A stretch of DNA of 64,000 nucleotides from Sunxiuqinia elliptica (lineage in GTDB: Bacteria > Bacteroidota > Bacteroidia > Bacteroidales > Prolixibacteraceae). The stretch lies in contig NZ_FONW01000010.1 in assembly GCF_900113005.1 (NCBI RefSeq), positions 1-64,000 on the forward strand. The letters are read 5' to 3'. The position numbers and the translations under genes are program-made. Positions within the stretch are counted from its first letter, which is position 1. Each line of letters begins with the position of its first letter. The notes under the pieces were generated by a model. It ran no database searches. It was not told the origin of the DNA and saw only the letters and a list, made by a program, of their open reading frames with translations. Positions 34,947 through 43,991 of the stretch are shown here, piece by piece.

Positions 34947-36617
34947 TTATTCCCAGCTATAATCAGCTCCAATTTCGTCTTTCATGCCAGGACCAATATC
35001 AATTCCTTTTTCCCTTAACACGGGATATTTTTCTTTTACAATACGATAGAACGCATCAAAGGGCAATCGCTCCCCGCTGTTCCACATTTGTAATGCCAAT
35101 GCAAATACGCGGGGAAAAACCCGTCGATCAATCATGTGTTCGTACACATACCAATCAGTCCACAAAGCACATCCCATGCCAAGAACCAAAGGATCAGGAT
35201 CATCCAGATCCGATGGATTATTTTCATAAACGGTGCGCATATCAAATGTTCGGTCAGCAAAATACTTGGACCATGGACTTACCGGAAAGTTTAAATAACT
35301 ATAATAATTGGTGTTCGCGATAACTTGGTAACCGTGTTGAATGGCATTCTTTAACGCCAGATCTTTGTGTCCTCGCCAATTCCACCAGTGAATAATCACA
35401 TTATCCGGTAACTGGATATCATCTTGGTAAATAATATCGCCCCAAAAGATAGCTTTTTTATTTTTCGTTTTTAAATAGCTAGCTAATCGAGCTGAAAAAT
35501 ACATTTGAAGCTCATGGCTATTGGCCAAACCTTCCTCTTTAATTTTCCCCTGACAATGAGGACATCGGTTCCATCTTCCCTTTGGTGCTTCATCGCCTCC
35601 TAAATGGATGTATGATGACGGGAAAAGCTCACAAACTTCATCCAACACGTTTTCTAAAAAGGTATATGTTTCTTCTCTTCCCCCGCAAAACAAAACGTCT
35701 GAAAAGCTCATCACTGTTTTTGGAGTTTCTCTAAAACAACTTAACTCTGGATATGCTGTCAATGCTGCCTCTGAATGTCCCGGAACATCAATTTCCGGCA
35801 CAACGGTTATGTGTAACTTTCGGGCATATTCAACAATCTCTTTAATCTCTTTCTGGGTATAAAATCCTTGCTGTTCTTTTCCTTCAGCCACCTTCGAACC
35901 AATCTCGGTTAGCTTTGGGTATTTCTTTATTTCAATACGCCAGCCTTGTCCCTCGGTCAGGTGCCAGTGAAAAACATTCATTTTCAGCATGGCCATGTGG
36001 TCCAGGTAACGCTTGATAAATTCAGGCGTTTGGTACTGCCGGCCAGAATCCAGCATAAAACTGCGCCAGGCATATTTGGGAGCATCAGAGATGAGGACTC
36101 CCGGAATCTGATAGCCAAGCAAGGAGTATTCATTTCCTGCCTGAACTTCTGCGGGCAAAAGCTGAAGCAAACTCTGTACCCCATAAAATAGTCCGGCCTC
36201 CGTGTTGGCTTTAAGCTGAATGGCTTTTTCATCAATTTTTAACTGATAGCCTTCCTTTCCAAATTCCTGCGGCAACTCGGTTAGTTGCAACTGAATGTCG
36301 CAAGAGGTACCCGATGTTCTTTTAATAGTTACATAGGCTTTCAAGCGTTCTGTCAGGTATTTTGCTACTTCTTTTTCTTTACCAGTGTAACCAATTGACA
36401 ACTTTTCGCCAAACTGGTAAGCACTGGACGACATTTCAGTTTTTAAAGGGGTAGGTAGCACATGCTGCCCAAGAGCTGCAAAAGAACTAGTTATCATTAA
36501 AGCTCCAAGAAATAACCATTTTCCAAAACTCTTTGGTAAACTCAAGAAACGACTACCCCCATCATTGTATTGATGTAGATACAGTAGTCTATCAATAAAA
36601 ATAATCAACCTTTTCAT
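34947..36617 (-). CDS. GH20 beta-N-acetylhexosaminidase
   Basis: 556 aa. A long N-terminus (about 33 residues) precedes the hydrophobic export segment (FGKWLFLGALMITSSFAALGQ spans about 31-51 and is cleaved near AALG-Q). The GH20b-like domain (about 55-175) and TIM barrel (180-550) follow. Motifs are NVFHWHLTEGQGWR (213-227), PEIDVPGH (274-281) and the catalytic HLGGDEAP (338-345; Asp342 stabilises the acetamido group, Glu343 is acid/base). No C-terminal accessory domain, unlike the GH20 at 61323-63617. As the first enzyme after SusD it probably acts on a main feature of the polymer, a terminal beta-GlcNAc or beta-GalNAc. Confidence 0.93.
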   Translation of the reverse strand: MKRLIIFIDRLLYLHQYNDGGSRFLSLPKSFGKWLFLGALMITSSFAALGQHVLPTPLKTEMSSSAYQFGEKLSIGYTGKEKEVAKYLTERLKAYVTIKRTSGTSCDIQLQLTELPQEFGKEGYQLKIDEKAIQLKANTEAGLFYGVQSLLQLLPAEVQAGNEYSLLGYQIPGVLISDAPKYAWRSFMLDSGRQYQTPEFIKRYLDHMAMLKMNVFHWHLTEGQGWRIEIKKYPKLTEIGSKVAEGKEQQGFYTQKEIKEIVEYARKLHITVVPEIDVPGHSEAALTAYPELSCFRETPKTVMSFSDVLFCGGREETYTFLENVLDEVCELFPSSYIHLGGDEAPKGRWNRCPHCQGKIKEEGLANSHELQMYFSARLASYLKTKNKKAIFWGDIIYQDDIQLPDNVIIHWWNWRGHKDLALKNAIQHGYQVIANTNYYSYLNFPVSPWSKYFADRTFDMRTVYENNPSDLDDPDPLVLGMGCALWTDWYVYEHMIDRRVFPRVFALALQMWNSGERLPFDAFYRIVKEKYPVLREKGIDIGPGMKDEIGADYSWE

Positions 36618-36757
36618 AATAGATTTAACAAACAGAAAGGACGAGCTCCAAACTCCTCCTTCATTTTTTACAATATCTTTTCTAACACAAGACTATGCTT
36701 GCCTTTTCTCCCCAATAACAGTTGACATCAACCTAACAGTCGATGCCTTTTATTTAC

Positions 36758-36790
36758 AAGTTTAGGAGAGCTAAAAGCCCTCCCAAACTT
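36758..36790 (-). terminator. Stem-loop downstream of susD
   Basis: On the minus-strand RNA a 14-bp stem forms around a UUUUA loop (loop 36772-36776). Two positions pair as G-U only on that strand, indicating that the transcript, not the DNA, is the functional form. There is no long U-run. It is more likely a partial terminator or 3'-protecting stem that raises SusC/SusD over the downstream enzymes. Confidence 0.65.
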
Positions 36791-36800
36791 TGAAGATTTA

Positions 36801-38543
36801 CTATTCCCAACCGGGATTCTGTCCCAATTCAGGATTAAGCGTCAATTCGTTAGTAGGAATTGGTATAAGATAGTCACGTCCTGGTTTAAATTGATAACCA
36901 GACGGTAATACTTTCAGATAAGGATCGATGTAACCATCGCCATCAACCAACAAGGTTTCACCAATCACAATATCATATTCATTTTCCAAGTTACTTCCGA
37001 TAAATTTAAAACCTTTCAGGCGTTTTCCCACAAAAAGATCGTGTGCACGCCAACGCATCAAGTCGTCAAAACGAAAACCTTCGCAAGCCAACTCAACTCT
37101 CCGCTCTCTTCTAATCTCATTGATAATTGGACTCAGACTTGGGAATTGCCAGTTTGAGTCGTTCGCAATATTATCCAATTGCAGGTGAGGCATGTTAACG
37201 CGGTCACGAAGCAGATTGACAGTCATGTCTAGATCTGCTTGAGTCAAGGTTCCCAACTCGGCCTTAGCTTCAGCATAAATCAACAGAATCTCGGCGTAAC
37301 GATAAATGATCGAAGCTGTGGTTCCAACGCCTCCGGCTTTTTGTTGCTCATAATCAGGGCTACCTCCTTTGCGCAGTTGGAAACCGCTTGTATTACGGGC
37401 ACTTCCTGTTTTTTCCAGGTCAGGCTTTTCAAAAACGACAGTCAATTCACCATTTTTAATTTCTTTAGCTGCTCCTGGCAAGTAAAGCGTTTGAGACAAA
37501 CGAGGATCACGATCAGCAGTGATATCTTCCAGGCTTCCTTCACCTTGATATAAACTACTTGAAGCGATTGGTTGTCCGTCCGTATCCAAATAACTATCGA
37601 CTAGCGACTTTGATAAGCCAGTATTTCCACCAATACGAGGGATATAGCGATGAACATTATGCGTGACGCCCAAATCGACATCATACTTTTTCCAGAAAAT
37701 AACTTCACTATTTCCGGACAGGTCAACTTGATTGAAAAGCGTGTAGTAAGTATCATCTACATTCCCTGTGTTGTATAATGAATAATGACCATCATCAATG
37801 ATCTTCTTAGCAGTTTCTGCAGCCAATTCCAAGTAATTTGTTCCATCAGATCCACTAACACCATAGTCCGTCCCGGCATGGTATTTCTCCCATGTTCCTT
37901 CAAAAAGGCAAATTCTGGCTTTCAAAGCCAAAGCAACATCTTTGTTTACCCGAAAAGCTTCCGCCTTATCTACAGCCGGTAGTTTTGCAATCGCTACATC
38001 CAAGTCAGCGATAATTGAATCTACAACAGCTTTCCTTGGTGTTCGCGCATCATATAATTCTTCTGAATCCGTTGACAAAGCTTTACTATCAAAAGGAACA
38101 TCGCCGAACTTCTTAACCATTTTAAAATAAAGCAGAGCTCTAAAGAAATGGCCTTCACCAACGTAATTGTCAATGAGCGTTTGATCTCCTTCTACCGTAG
38201 CTGCACTTGTCAAGTAATAGTTTACCGAACGAATGTCTCCCCACTTCCAATCATCATCAGAGGTTGAAATATTCCAGTTGCCCGCCAAGCGGCTGTTGTA
38301 GGTTCCCGGAATCATGTTATCACTATTATTATCGAACCAGAAAACGCCACCACTCCAGCCACTATGAACCGGAAAGGCTCCATAAAAGCTATTGGCATAC
38401 AACTTTAAATCGTTGGGTGTTTTCCAGAATGTCTGCGGAGCAATCTCATCCAACGGATAGCGATCTAAATAATCTTCAGTACAAGCAGACAAAACCGCCA
38501 TAAATGCAATAGCTAAACCGATATATATTCGTAATTTCTTCAT
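36801..38543 (-). CDS. susD: SusD/RagB-like outer-membrane glycan-binding lipoprotein
   Basis: 580 aa from the ATG at 38543; a TTG 9 nt upstream is rejected. Lipobox VLSAC (Cys21). The SusD family is evident from DYLDRYPLDEIAPQTFWKTPND after the signal, the ASIIYRYAEILLIYAEAKAEL helix (about 425-445) and RRERRVELACEGFRFDDLMRW (about 489-508). It sits on the cell surface as the lid of the SusC transporter and captures glycan. It starts 20 nt after susC ends, as one unit. The binding specificity is not readable. Confidence 0.97.
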   Translation of the reverse strand: MKKLRIYIGLAIAFMAVLSACTEDYLDRYPLDEIAPQTFWKTPNDLKLYANSFYGAFPVHSGWSGGVFWFDNNSDNMIPGTYNSRLAGNWNISTSDDDWKWGDIRSVNYYLTSAATVEGDQTLIDNYVGEGHFFRALLYFKMVKKFGDVPFDSKALSTDSEELYDARTPRKAVVDSIIADLDVAIAKLPAVDKAEAFRVNKDVALALKARICLFEGTWEKYHAGTDYGVSGSDGTNYLELAAETAKKIIDDGHYSLYNTGNVDDTYYTLFNQVDLSGNSEVIFWKKYDVDLGVTHNVHRYIPRIGGNTGLSKSLVDSYLDTDGQPIASSSLYQGEGSLEDITADRDPRLSQTLYLPGAAKEIKNGELTVVFEKPDLEKTGSARNTSGFQLRKGGSPDYEQQKAGGVGTTASIIYRYAEILLIYAEAKAELGTLTQADLDMTVNLLRDRVNMPHLQLDNIANDSNWQFPSLSPIINEIRRERRVELACEGFRFDDLMRWRAHDLFVGKRLKGFKFIGSNLENEYDIVIGETLLVDGDGYIDPYLKVLPSGYQFKPGRDYLIPIPTNELTLNPELGQNPGWE

Positions 38544-38562
38544 AATTATCAAGTTTTATAGA

Positions 38563-41500
38563 TTAAAAGGATACATTCATTCCAAATGCTACACTTTTCT
38601 GTAAAGGATAGATTTTACCTGCTCCCCAAGAACCTCCCGTTGTTTCAGGATCAAAAACATCGCTCAGATCGGTGATTGTAAACAGGTTTTCGCCTGTGAC
38701 ATAAAAGCGAACTTTCGATAGCTTCAACTTCTGAACAAACATCTTAGGCAAGGTGTATCCCAATTGAATATTTTTTAGACGAACGTATGCTCCATTTTGC
38801 AAATAACGGGTTTGCTTATTTTGGTTTTTTCCACCGTTGGTTAAGTATGGACGAGAATAATAAGCATCTGGGTTATCTTCTGACCAGTAATCCAAGTGTG
38901 ATTTGAAACCAGCTGACTGCCATACACCGCCGGTACCTCCCCAGAAATATGGGCCAGTAATCCAAAGATCACGTTTAGCAACTCCGGTCCAAAGCATTGA
39001 GAAATCAATCCCTTTCCAGTTTCCACCTGCTGACAGTGCATACTGGTATTGAGGCGTGCTATTACCAATGACCTTTTTATCACCAGGATTACCAACGGTA
39101 TCATCCCCCCAATCAATCACACCATCGTCATTCAGGTCTTTGTACATGATATCTCCAGCTCTCCACTCTTGTCCACTAAGCTTTGACTGATCATGCCAAT
39201 TATCAAAATCACTATCCTTTTGGGCGATACCTTCAGTTTCGTATCCCCAAATATCGCCTAACTCCTGACCTTCGTAGTAGGTAGTAAGAATACCAGTTGG
39301 GTTGCGGTATTTAGCGACTTTGGTTTTCGCGTTTGACAATGTTGCTTTTACGTAGTATGAGAACTCACGAATCTGATCTTTCCAACCCAATACCAACTCG
39401 AATCCACGTCCTTTCAACTCAGTGTTGTTTACCAAAGGAGCACTTGTTCCTAGTACTCCAGGCAAAGCTTCGGCTGGTCCAGGTAAGTCGCTAATGTAAC
39501 GTTCAAACACATCTAACGAACCAGTTAAACGGTTATTTAACATTCCCCAATCCAAACCTACGTTAGTTGTTTTAACTTTCGTCCAAGTTAGGGTTGGGCT
39601 AATCAAACCAGGTAAAGAAGCATAGTTTGGTCGGCTATCTCCCATAATCCACCAGTTGTTAGTCTTAACAGGAATTGTTGGCACATACAGGTAAAGGAAC
39701 TGGCTTTTATTGCCCAGTTGATCACCAAGCGATCCCCATGAACCTCTTATTTTCAGAATATCAATTGGTTCAACATTAAAAAAATCTTCTTTAGCCAGGT
39801 TATAACCTACCGATACAGAAGGGAACAATCCCCAACGTTCATCTCCTGGGAACTTAGAAGAGCCATCATAACGAGCATTCACTTCCAGCAGATACTTCTC
39901 TTTGTAGTTGTAATTGATCCGGCCAAAGAAACCACGGGTAGCCCAATGCCATTTGCTGTCGTTTACATCATCTTGCTCACTTGTTGCAGTGCTAATTGAT
40001 GGTACTTCATCCGTAATCAAGCCTTGCTTTGAAGCAGACACCCACTCGTATTGTTCCAGTTCTTGTTGGAAACCAGCCAAAACACTAAAAGCATGTCCTG
40101 AGTCAAATTCTTTATCGTAAGTTGTAAAGATGTTTGGAGAAGAATAGGTCTTTTTACTGGCACTAGCTGAATAACTCGTATTTGTTCGACCAGTATACGT
40201 CAAATCGTTAGGACCATGCAGAATAACTGATCCATAGTGATTGTTGCCCATGTTCGACCTTACTGACCAGTTGTAGTCCAAGTTAATTTTCCAGTCCTTA
40301 ATAGGCTCCAAAACAGCACCTGTTGAAATCAAAAAGTTATCTGTTGAGCTTTTACTCCGTCCTGACAAAAGGAAGGGAATCTCAGAACTTTGATGGTAAT
40401 CCCCATCAGGCGTGTATAATGGGTTGGTTGGCCAGCGACGGGCAATATTGTGATAAAATAGAAACCGGTCATAGCTCGGACGATCGGTTACACTCCGTGT
40501 GTATTTTACATTGGCACGCAATGACAAAAAGCTATTCACATCACTCGTGATTTTTGAGTTCATCGTGTAGCGTTTGTACTCATCATCGCCATACTTCAAC
40601 AGTCCTTTCTCATCATAGTAACCTCCGGATACATAGTAATTTACTTTATCCTTTTTCCCTGAAACACTCAAGGTATGGTTTTGGCGAGGGCTCGAATCTT
40701 TATAAAATACATCAAACCAATTGGTATTGGCATTGGCCGTCATGTAAGCTCCCCAACGATCAGGGTTTCCTGGTTCAGGGAATGTTCCATCAATGCTTGA
40801 CGGATCCTTTGCGTATTGCTTAATGCGGTCAAGTACTTCATCGGAAAAAACCGGAGCAGAATCGCCGTCATTTAAACTAGCTTCGTTAAAATACCCTGCA
40901 AACTCCAAAGAGTTCATCATCTCTGGCAGTTTTAGCGGAGATGAAAAAGTAAAGGTGTTTGAATAGCTTACCTTAACGCCTTCTTTTCCTTCTTTTGTTG
41001 TAATAAGCACAACCCCATAAGCGGCGCGAGCACCATAGATTGCGGCAGAGGCAGCATCTTTCAAAACAGAGATGCTTTCAATATCATCAGGACTGATATC
41101 GTTGATGTTGTCAACAGGAACACCATCAACCAAAACATATGGGGCATCGGTTCCTTCAAGTGATCCAACCCCACGAATGCTCATTCCCATAGACGAACCG
41201 GGCTCTCCACCACCATCACCTACGCTAAAGTTCATACTTGGCAAAGCCCCCTGAATCGCCTGCTGCACGTTAGCAACCGGGCGGTTTTCCAAGGTCTCAG
41301 AAGTAACTTGTTCTACAGCTCCTGTTAAGTTCACCTTCTTCTGCACACCATAACCAACAGCAACCACTTCCTCAATGCCAATGGTTTCCTCTTCCATAAC
41401 CACATTGATAACAGAATTACCTGACACAATGGTTTCGTAACTTCTCATTCCTACAAACGAGAATAATAAGGTAACGCCCTGTTTTACATCTTTCAAGACG

Positions 41501-42006
41501 TATTCTCCGGCATCGTTGGTGATTGTTCCCGAGGTCGTTCCTTTTACCATAACGGTTACACCAGGCAAAGGCAAACCAGAACCATCGGTAACTACCCCTG
41601 ATATTGTTTTAGGTTGTTGGGTTGCTAACCATGCCTTTTCAGTGCTCAAGGCAATTTGGCGGTTGTTAATGATGTAAATGACATCAGAGTCTGTAAATAA
41701 TTGATCCAGGACTTCATCAACAGTCCTGTCCTGTACGGAAATATGCACCTTCTTATTGACATCAATCTTACTTGCTTCATACATGAAGTAATATTCCGTT
41801 TGATTCTCAATTTCACTCAATACATTTTTGATGGTTACATCAGACATCTTAAGACTCAATCGGCTGTTTTGCGAATACGAGTCGATGGCGAATGTTTGAC
41901 CAATAAAGATGCAAAGCATTATCAGCGTTATTCTCATTACCATAAACGGTTTAGAATCCCAGAAACTTCGTCGTTCTGAGATCGATAAAAAATCTTTTTT
42001 TTTCAT
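38563..42006 (-). CDS. susC: SusC-like TonB-dependent outer-membrane transporter with N-terminal STN signalling domain
   Basis: 1147 aa. An N-terminal signal-anchor region (about 20-45) leads to an STN domain (about 50-115, RLSLKMSDVTIKNVLSEIE), a carboxypeptidase-like CarbD domain (about 135-215, ISGVVTDGSGLPLPGVTV), a plug domain (about 225-340, QVTSETLENRPVANVQQAIQG) and the beta-barrel ending in SVAFGMNVSF. It imports oligosaccharides with SusD using TonB energy. The STN domain couples substrate binding to the FecR anti-sigma encoded just upstream, giving trans-envelope induction. The leader (42007-42161) carries two stem-loops. Confidence 0.97.
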   Translation of the reverse strand: MKKKDFLSISERRSFWDSKPFMVMRITLIMLCIFIGQTFAIDSYSQNSRLSLKMSDVTIKNVLSEIENQTEYYFMYEASKIDVNKKVHISVQDRTVDEVLDQLFTDSDVIYIINNRQIALSTEKAWLATQQPKTISGVVTDGSGLPLPGVTVMVKGTTSGTITNDAGEYVLKDVKQGVTLLFSFVGMRSYETIVSGNSVINVVMEEETIGIEEVVAVGYGVQKKVNLTGAVEQVTSETLENRPVANVQQAIQGALPSMNFSVGDGGGEPGSSMGMSIRGVGSLEGTDAPYVLVDGVPVDNINDISPDDIESISVLKDAASAAIYGARAAYGVVLITTKEGKEGVKVSYSNTFTFSSPLKLPEMMNSLEFAGYFNEASLNDGDSAPVFSDEVLDRIKQYAKDPSSIDGTFPEPGNPDRWGAYMTANANTNWFDVFYKDSSPRQNHTLSVSGKKDKVNYYVSGGYYDEKGLLKYGDDEYKRYTMNSKITSDVNSFLSLRANVKYTRSVTDRPSYDRFLFYHNIARRWPTNPLYTPDGDYHQSSEIPFLLSGRSKSSTDNFLISTGAVLEPIKDWKINLDYNWSVRSNMGNNHYGSVILHGPNDLTYTGRTNTSYSASASKKTYSSPNIFTTYDKEFDSGHAFSVLAGFQQELEQYEWVSASKQGLITDEVPSISTATSEQDDVNDSKWHWATRGFFGRINYNYKEKYLLEVNARYDGSSKFPGDERWGLFPSVSVGYNLAKEDFFNVEPIDILKIRGSWGSLGDQLGNKSQFLYLYVPTIPVKTNNWWIMGDSRPNYASLPGLISPTLTWTKVKTTNVGLDWGMLNNRLTGSLDVFERYISDLPGPAEALPGVLGTSAPLVNNTELKGRGFELVLGWKDQIREFSYYVKATLSNAKTKVAKYRNPTGILTTYYEGQELGDIWGYETEGIAQKDSDFDNWHDQSKLSGQEWRAGDIMYKDLNDDGVIDWGDDTVGNPGDKKVIGNSTPQYQYALSAGGNWKGIDFSMLWTGVAKRDLWITGPYFWGGTGGVWQSAGFKSHLDYWSEDNPDAYYSRPYLTNGGKNQNKQTRYLQNGAYVRLKNIQLGYTLPKMFVQKLKLSKVRFYVTGENLFTITDLSDVFDPETTGGSWGAGKIYPLQKSVAFGMNVSF

Positions 42007-42045
42007 AAATTTGTTTCGATTTGGAATTATTATTCAAATTGAATT

Positions 42046-42077
42046 ATGCCTTCTGTTCGTCCAAAAGCTGAAGGCAT
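42046..42077 (-). promoter_or_regulatory. Stem-loop in the susC leader
   Basis: ATGCCTTC (42046-42053) and GAAGGCAT (42070-42077) are exact complements with a 16-nt loop. It lies 40 nt upstream of the susC start codon, between that start and the hairpin at 42091-42110. It could control translation or mark the 5' end of the susCD transcript. Confidence 0.5.
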
Positions 42078-42090
42078 GATGAAATCAAAG

Positions 42091-42110
42091 GGAGATGTTG
42101 TCGCATCTCC
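42091..42110 (-). terminator. Hairpin between fecR and susC, candidate terminator or attenuator
   Basis: GGAGATG (42091-42097) and CATCTCC (42104-42110) form a perfect 7-bp stem with a 6-nt loop. On the minus strand it is followed by CUUUGAUUUC. It could separate low-level sigma/anti-sigma transcription from the induced susC message. Confidence 0.5.
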
Positions 42111-42161
42111 TTTTTAGTTGTTTTTGTGTTTTTTCACATAGGCAATCACGTTTTACACTTG

Positions 42162-43172
42162 TTAATACATGGTTATTTTAATGGGTGTATCTGGGTCTTG
42201 ACTTAAAACGATGTTATAATTGATCGAGCAACTAAACCGAATTAGTTCCAGAATCTCTTCCACATCTTCGTGTAGAATTGTAGCAGTAAATATCAGTTCA
42301 TAGATCTCTGGATTTCTAACATCAATTGAAACATTATACCAACGCTCTAGCTTTTTAACGACTTCCCTCATCGTCTCACCTTTAAAAATGAGCAAGCCTT
42401 TTTTCCATGAAGTAAATTGGTAAGTATCAACTTTCCGAATTGTCAAATCTTGTGTTTTCCGATTGTAATCTGCTTTTTCGCCAGGCTTCAAGTCATACTT
42501 TTGCGACTTGAGTTCCGGGCTTAGCTCAACAGCTCCCTGCTCCAGCACAACGCTTATGGTTTCATCATCAGCATAATTGCTAACATTAAAACTAGTTCCT
42601 AAAACGCGCACTTTTAGACCGTCGCAGTCAACCACAAAAGGAAGTTTCCGATTCTTGGCTACCTGAAAATAAGCCTCTCCATCAAGCGAAATCTCCCGGT
42701 TATCAGCAGAAAAATCGGTACTATATTGGATTGATGTTCCTCCGTTCAGCCAAATTGTAGATTGATCAGGCAAAGTTATTTTGGAGCTCTCACCATTGAT
42801 TGTCGATACGGTTGTAAAATTGGAGGGCGTATCTTCGAAAGATGCGTCAATAATGGCATTTCCAATAAGGCCCCCGATCCCGATGATAAAGAACAGAATG
42901 GCAGCAATTCGCCACCTGAAAAGGCTTTTCTCAAGCTTGTACTGCCTAATTCGCTCTCGATACTTGTTCCAAGCCCTTGAAGTATTCACCGAATCATACT
43001 GTTCTAGCTGAGTGGCAATTTCAGAATGACTCGTTAGCTTTTTAAAAAGCTCTTTGTTGGCAGAACCAGCTTCTGTCCAACTCTTCAGTTCTTGGTGCTC
43101 TTCCCTTGTTTCCTTTCCAGTAATGTACTTTCCGAGAAACAGTCCTTTCCTTATCGCATCCTGTAGTTTCAT
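42162..43172 (-). CDS. fecR: FecR-type anti-sigma factor
   Basis: 336 aa from the ATG at 43172; a TTG at 43196 would add 8 residues. The N-terminal cytoplasmic part (about 1-85) binds the sigma factor. One membrane helix (WRIAAILFFIIGIGGLIG, about 84-102) follows, then the periplasmic FecR domain (SKITLPDQSTIWLNGGTSIQY, VLGTSFNVSNYADDE) and a C-terminal STN-like tail (MREVVKKLERWYNVSID). On substrate binding, SusC signals through its STN domain to this protein, which releases the sigma factor encoded upstream. Confidence 0.95.
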   Translation of the reverse strand: MKLQDAIRKGLFLGKYITGKETREEHQELKSWTEAGSANKELFKKLTSHSEIATQLEQYDSVNTSRAWNKYRERIRQYKLEKSLFRWRIAAILFFIIGIGGLIGNAIIDASFEDTPSNFTTVSTINGESSKITLPDQSTIWLNGGTSIQYSTDFSADNREISLDGEAYFQVAKNRKLPFVVDCDGLKVRVLGTSFNVSNYADDETISVVLEQGAVELSPELKSQKYDLKPGEKADYNRKTQDLTIRKVDTYQFTSWKKGLLIFKGETMREVVKKLERWYNVSIDVRNPEIYELIFTATILHEDVEEILELIRFSCSINYNIVLSQDPDTPIKITMY

Positions 43173-43278
43173 TCCTTCTTTAAAAAAGTGTATCAATCCT
43201 AATTTTGTATGTACAACGACATCAAGAATGAAAAGGACTACAAGTGAAGAAAAAAAATTCTTTTTTTTAGAAAAGATG

Positions 43279-43836
43279 TTATTTCCCTCTAATCCAAGAG
43301 ATAAAAAGCAACAATAAGTTATCCAATCGTTCGCGAAGAATTTTCATTGCGCGGGCTTTATGTGTTTTCACAGTGCTAATGGCAATCCCAATTTTATCAG
43401 CTATTTCTTTGGTTGAATAGTCTTTCAAAACCAATAGTAGCACCTGTTTCATTACTTTTGGAAGTTTATTGACTTCCTCATAAACAATATTAAAGGCTTC
43501 AACCCGCACCATCTCCCCAAAGAAGAAATCTACTTCTGCCTCCCCTTTCAGCTGATAGTCTTTATATTTGTTAGTTACTTTCTGATGTTTTATATGATCC
43601 AAACAATGATTACGAATGGAAGTGTAGAAAAAAGATTTGACCTGATACAGATTTTCAAAGATTCTTGGCTTCTCATAAAATGCCAGGAACACATCCTGAA
43701 CAATGTCCTCGCATACAGCAAGGTCAGGAATGTATTTTGAAGCAAATGATGTAAACCCGGCATAAGTAGAATGGAAAAAGTCATGGATATCGACCTGTTC
43801 TCCCCCCTTTAACCGGATCCTGTTACTACTAATCAT
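43279..43836 (-). CDS. ECF-type RNA polymerase sigma factor
   Basis: 185 aa. Region 2 (about 20-90, PDLAVCEDIVQDVFLAFYE and YTSIRNHCLDHIKHQK) and region 4 (about 120-180, LPKVMKQVLLLVLKDYSTKEIADKIGIAISTVKTHKARA contains the helix-turn-helix) are complete, and there is no extra domain. It is a FecI-like sigma paired with the FecR protein 106 nt downstream and should direct transcription of susC and the genes behind it. A good vegetative-type promoter precedes it (43893-43926), so it is expected to be made constitutively at a low level. Confidence 0.95.
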   Translation of the reverse strand: MISSNRIRLKGGEQVDIHDFFHSTYAGFTSFASKYIPDLAVCEDIVQDVFLAFYEKPRIFENLYQVKSFFYTSIRNHCLDHIKHQKVTNKYKDYQLKGEAEVDFFFGEMVRVEAFNIVYEEVNKLPKVMKQVLLLVLKDYSTKEIADKIGIAISTVKTHKARAMKILRERLDNLLLLFISWIRGK

Positions 43837-43892
43837 GTCAACACGTTCTAACTGAATTCATGTTCTACCTTAAGCAAGAATAAGCAAAGCTT

Positions 43893-43926
43893 CAAATATA
43901 ATTCACTTTTCCTATTCTACCACAAA
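43893..43926 (-). promoter_or_regulatory. Bacteroidota-type promoter for the ECF sigma gene
   Basis: On the minus strand, TTTG at 43926-43923 (-33) and TATATTTG at 43900-43893 (-7, consensus TAnnTTTG) are separated by 22 bp. The expected transcript start is about 50 nt before the sigma start codon. Confidence 0.65.
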
Positions 43927-43970
43927 AGGGCCTCACTCTTCTCCAAATCAGTCACCACCTTTCATCTACA

Positions 43971-43985
43971 GCTAGTTTGACTAGC
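43971..43985 (-). terminator. Short hairpin after the GH29 gene at the end of the fucose operon
   Basis: GCTAGT (43971-43976) pairs with ACTAGC (43980-43985) around a 3-nt loop, 7 nt past the GH29 stop. There is no U-run, so it may protect the 3' end or be a weak terminator before the ECF sigma promoter. Confidence 0.4.
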
Positions 43986-43991
43986 AGGTCT

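Noticed and set aside
42033-42042. CAAATTGA as a minus-strand promoter for susC
   Set aside because: Reverse complement TCAATTTG lacks the TA of TAnnTTTG, and the gene is expected to use the ECF sigma factor whose consensus is unknown here.
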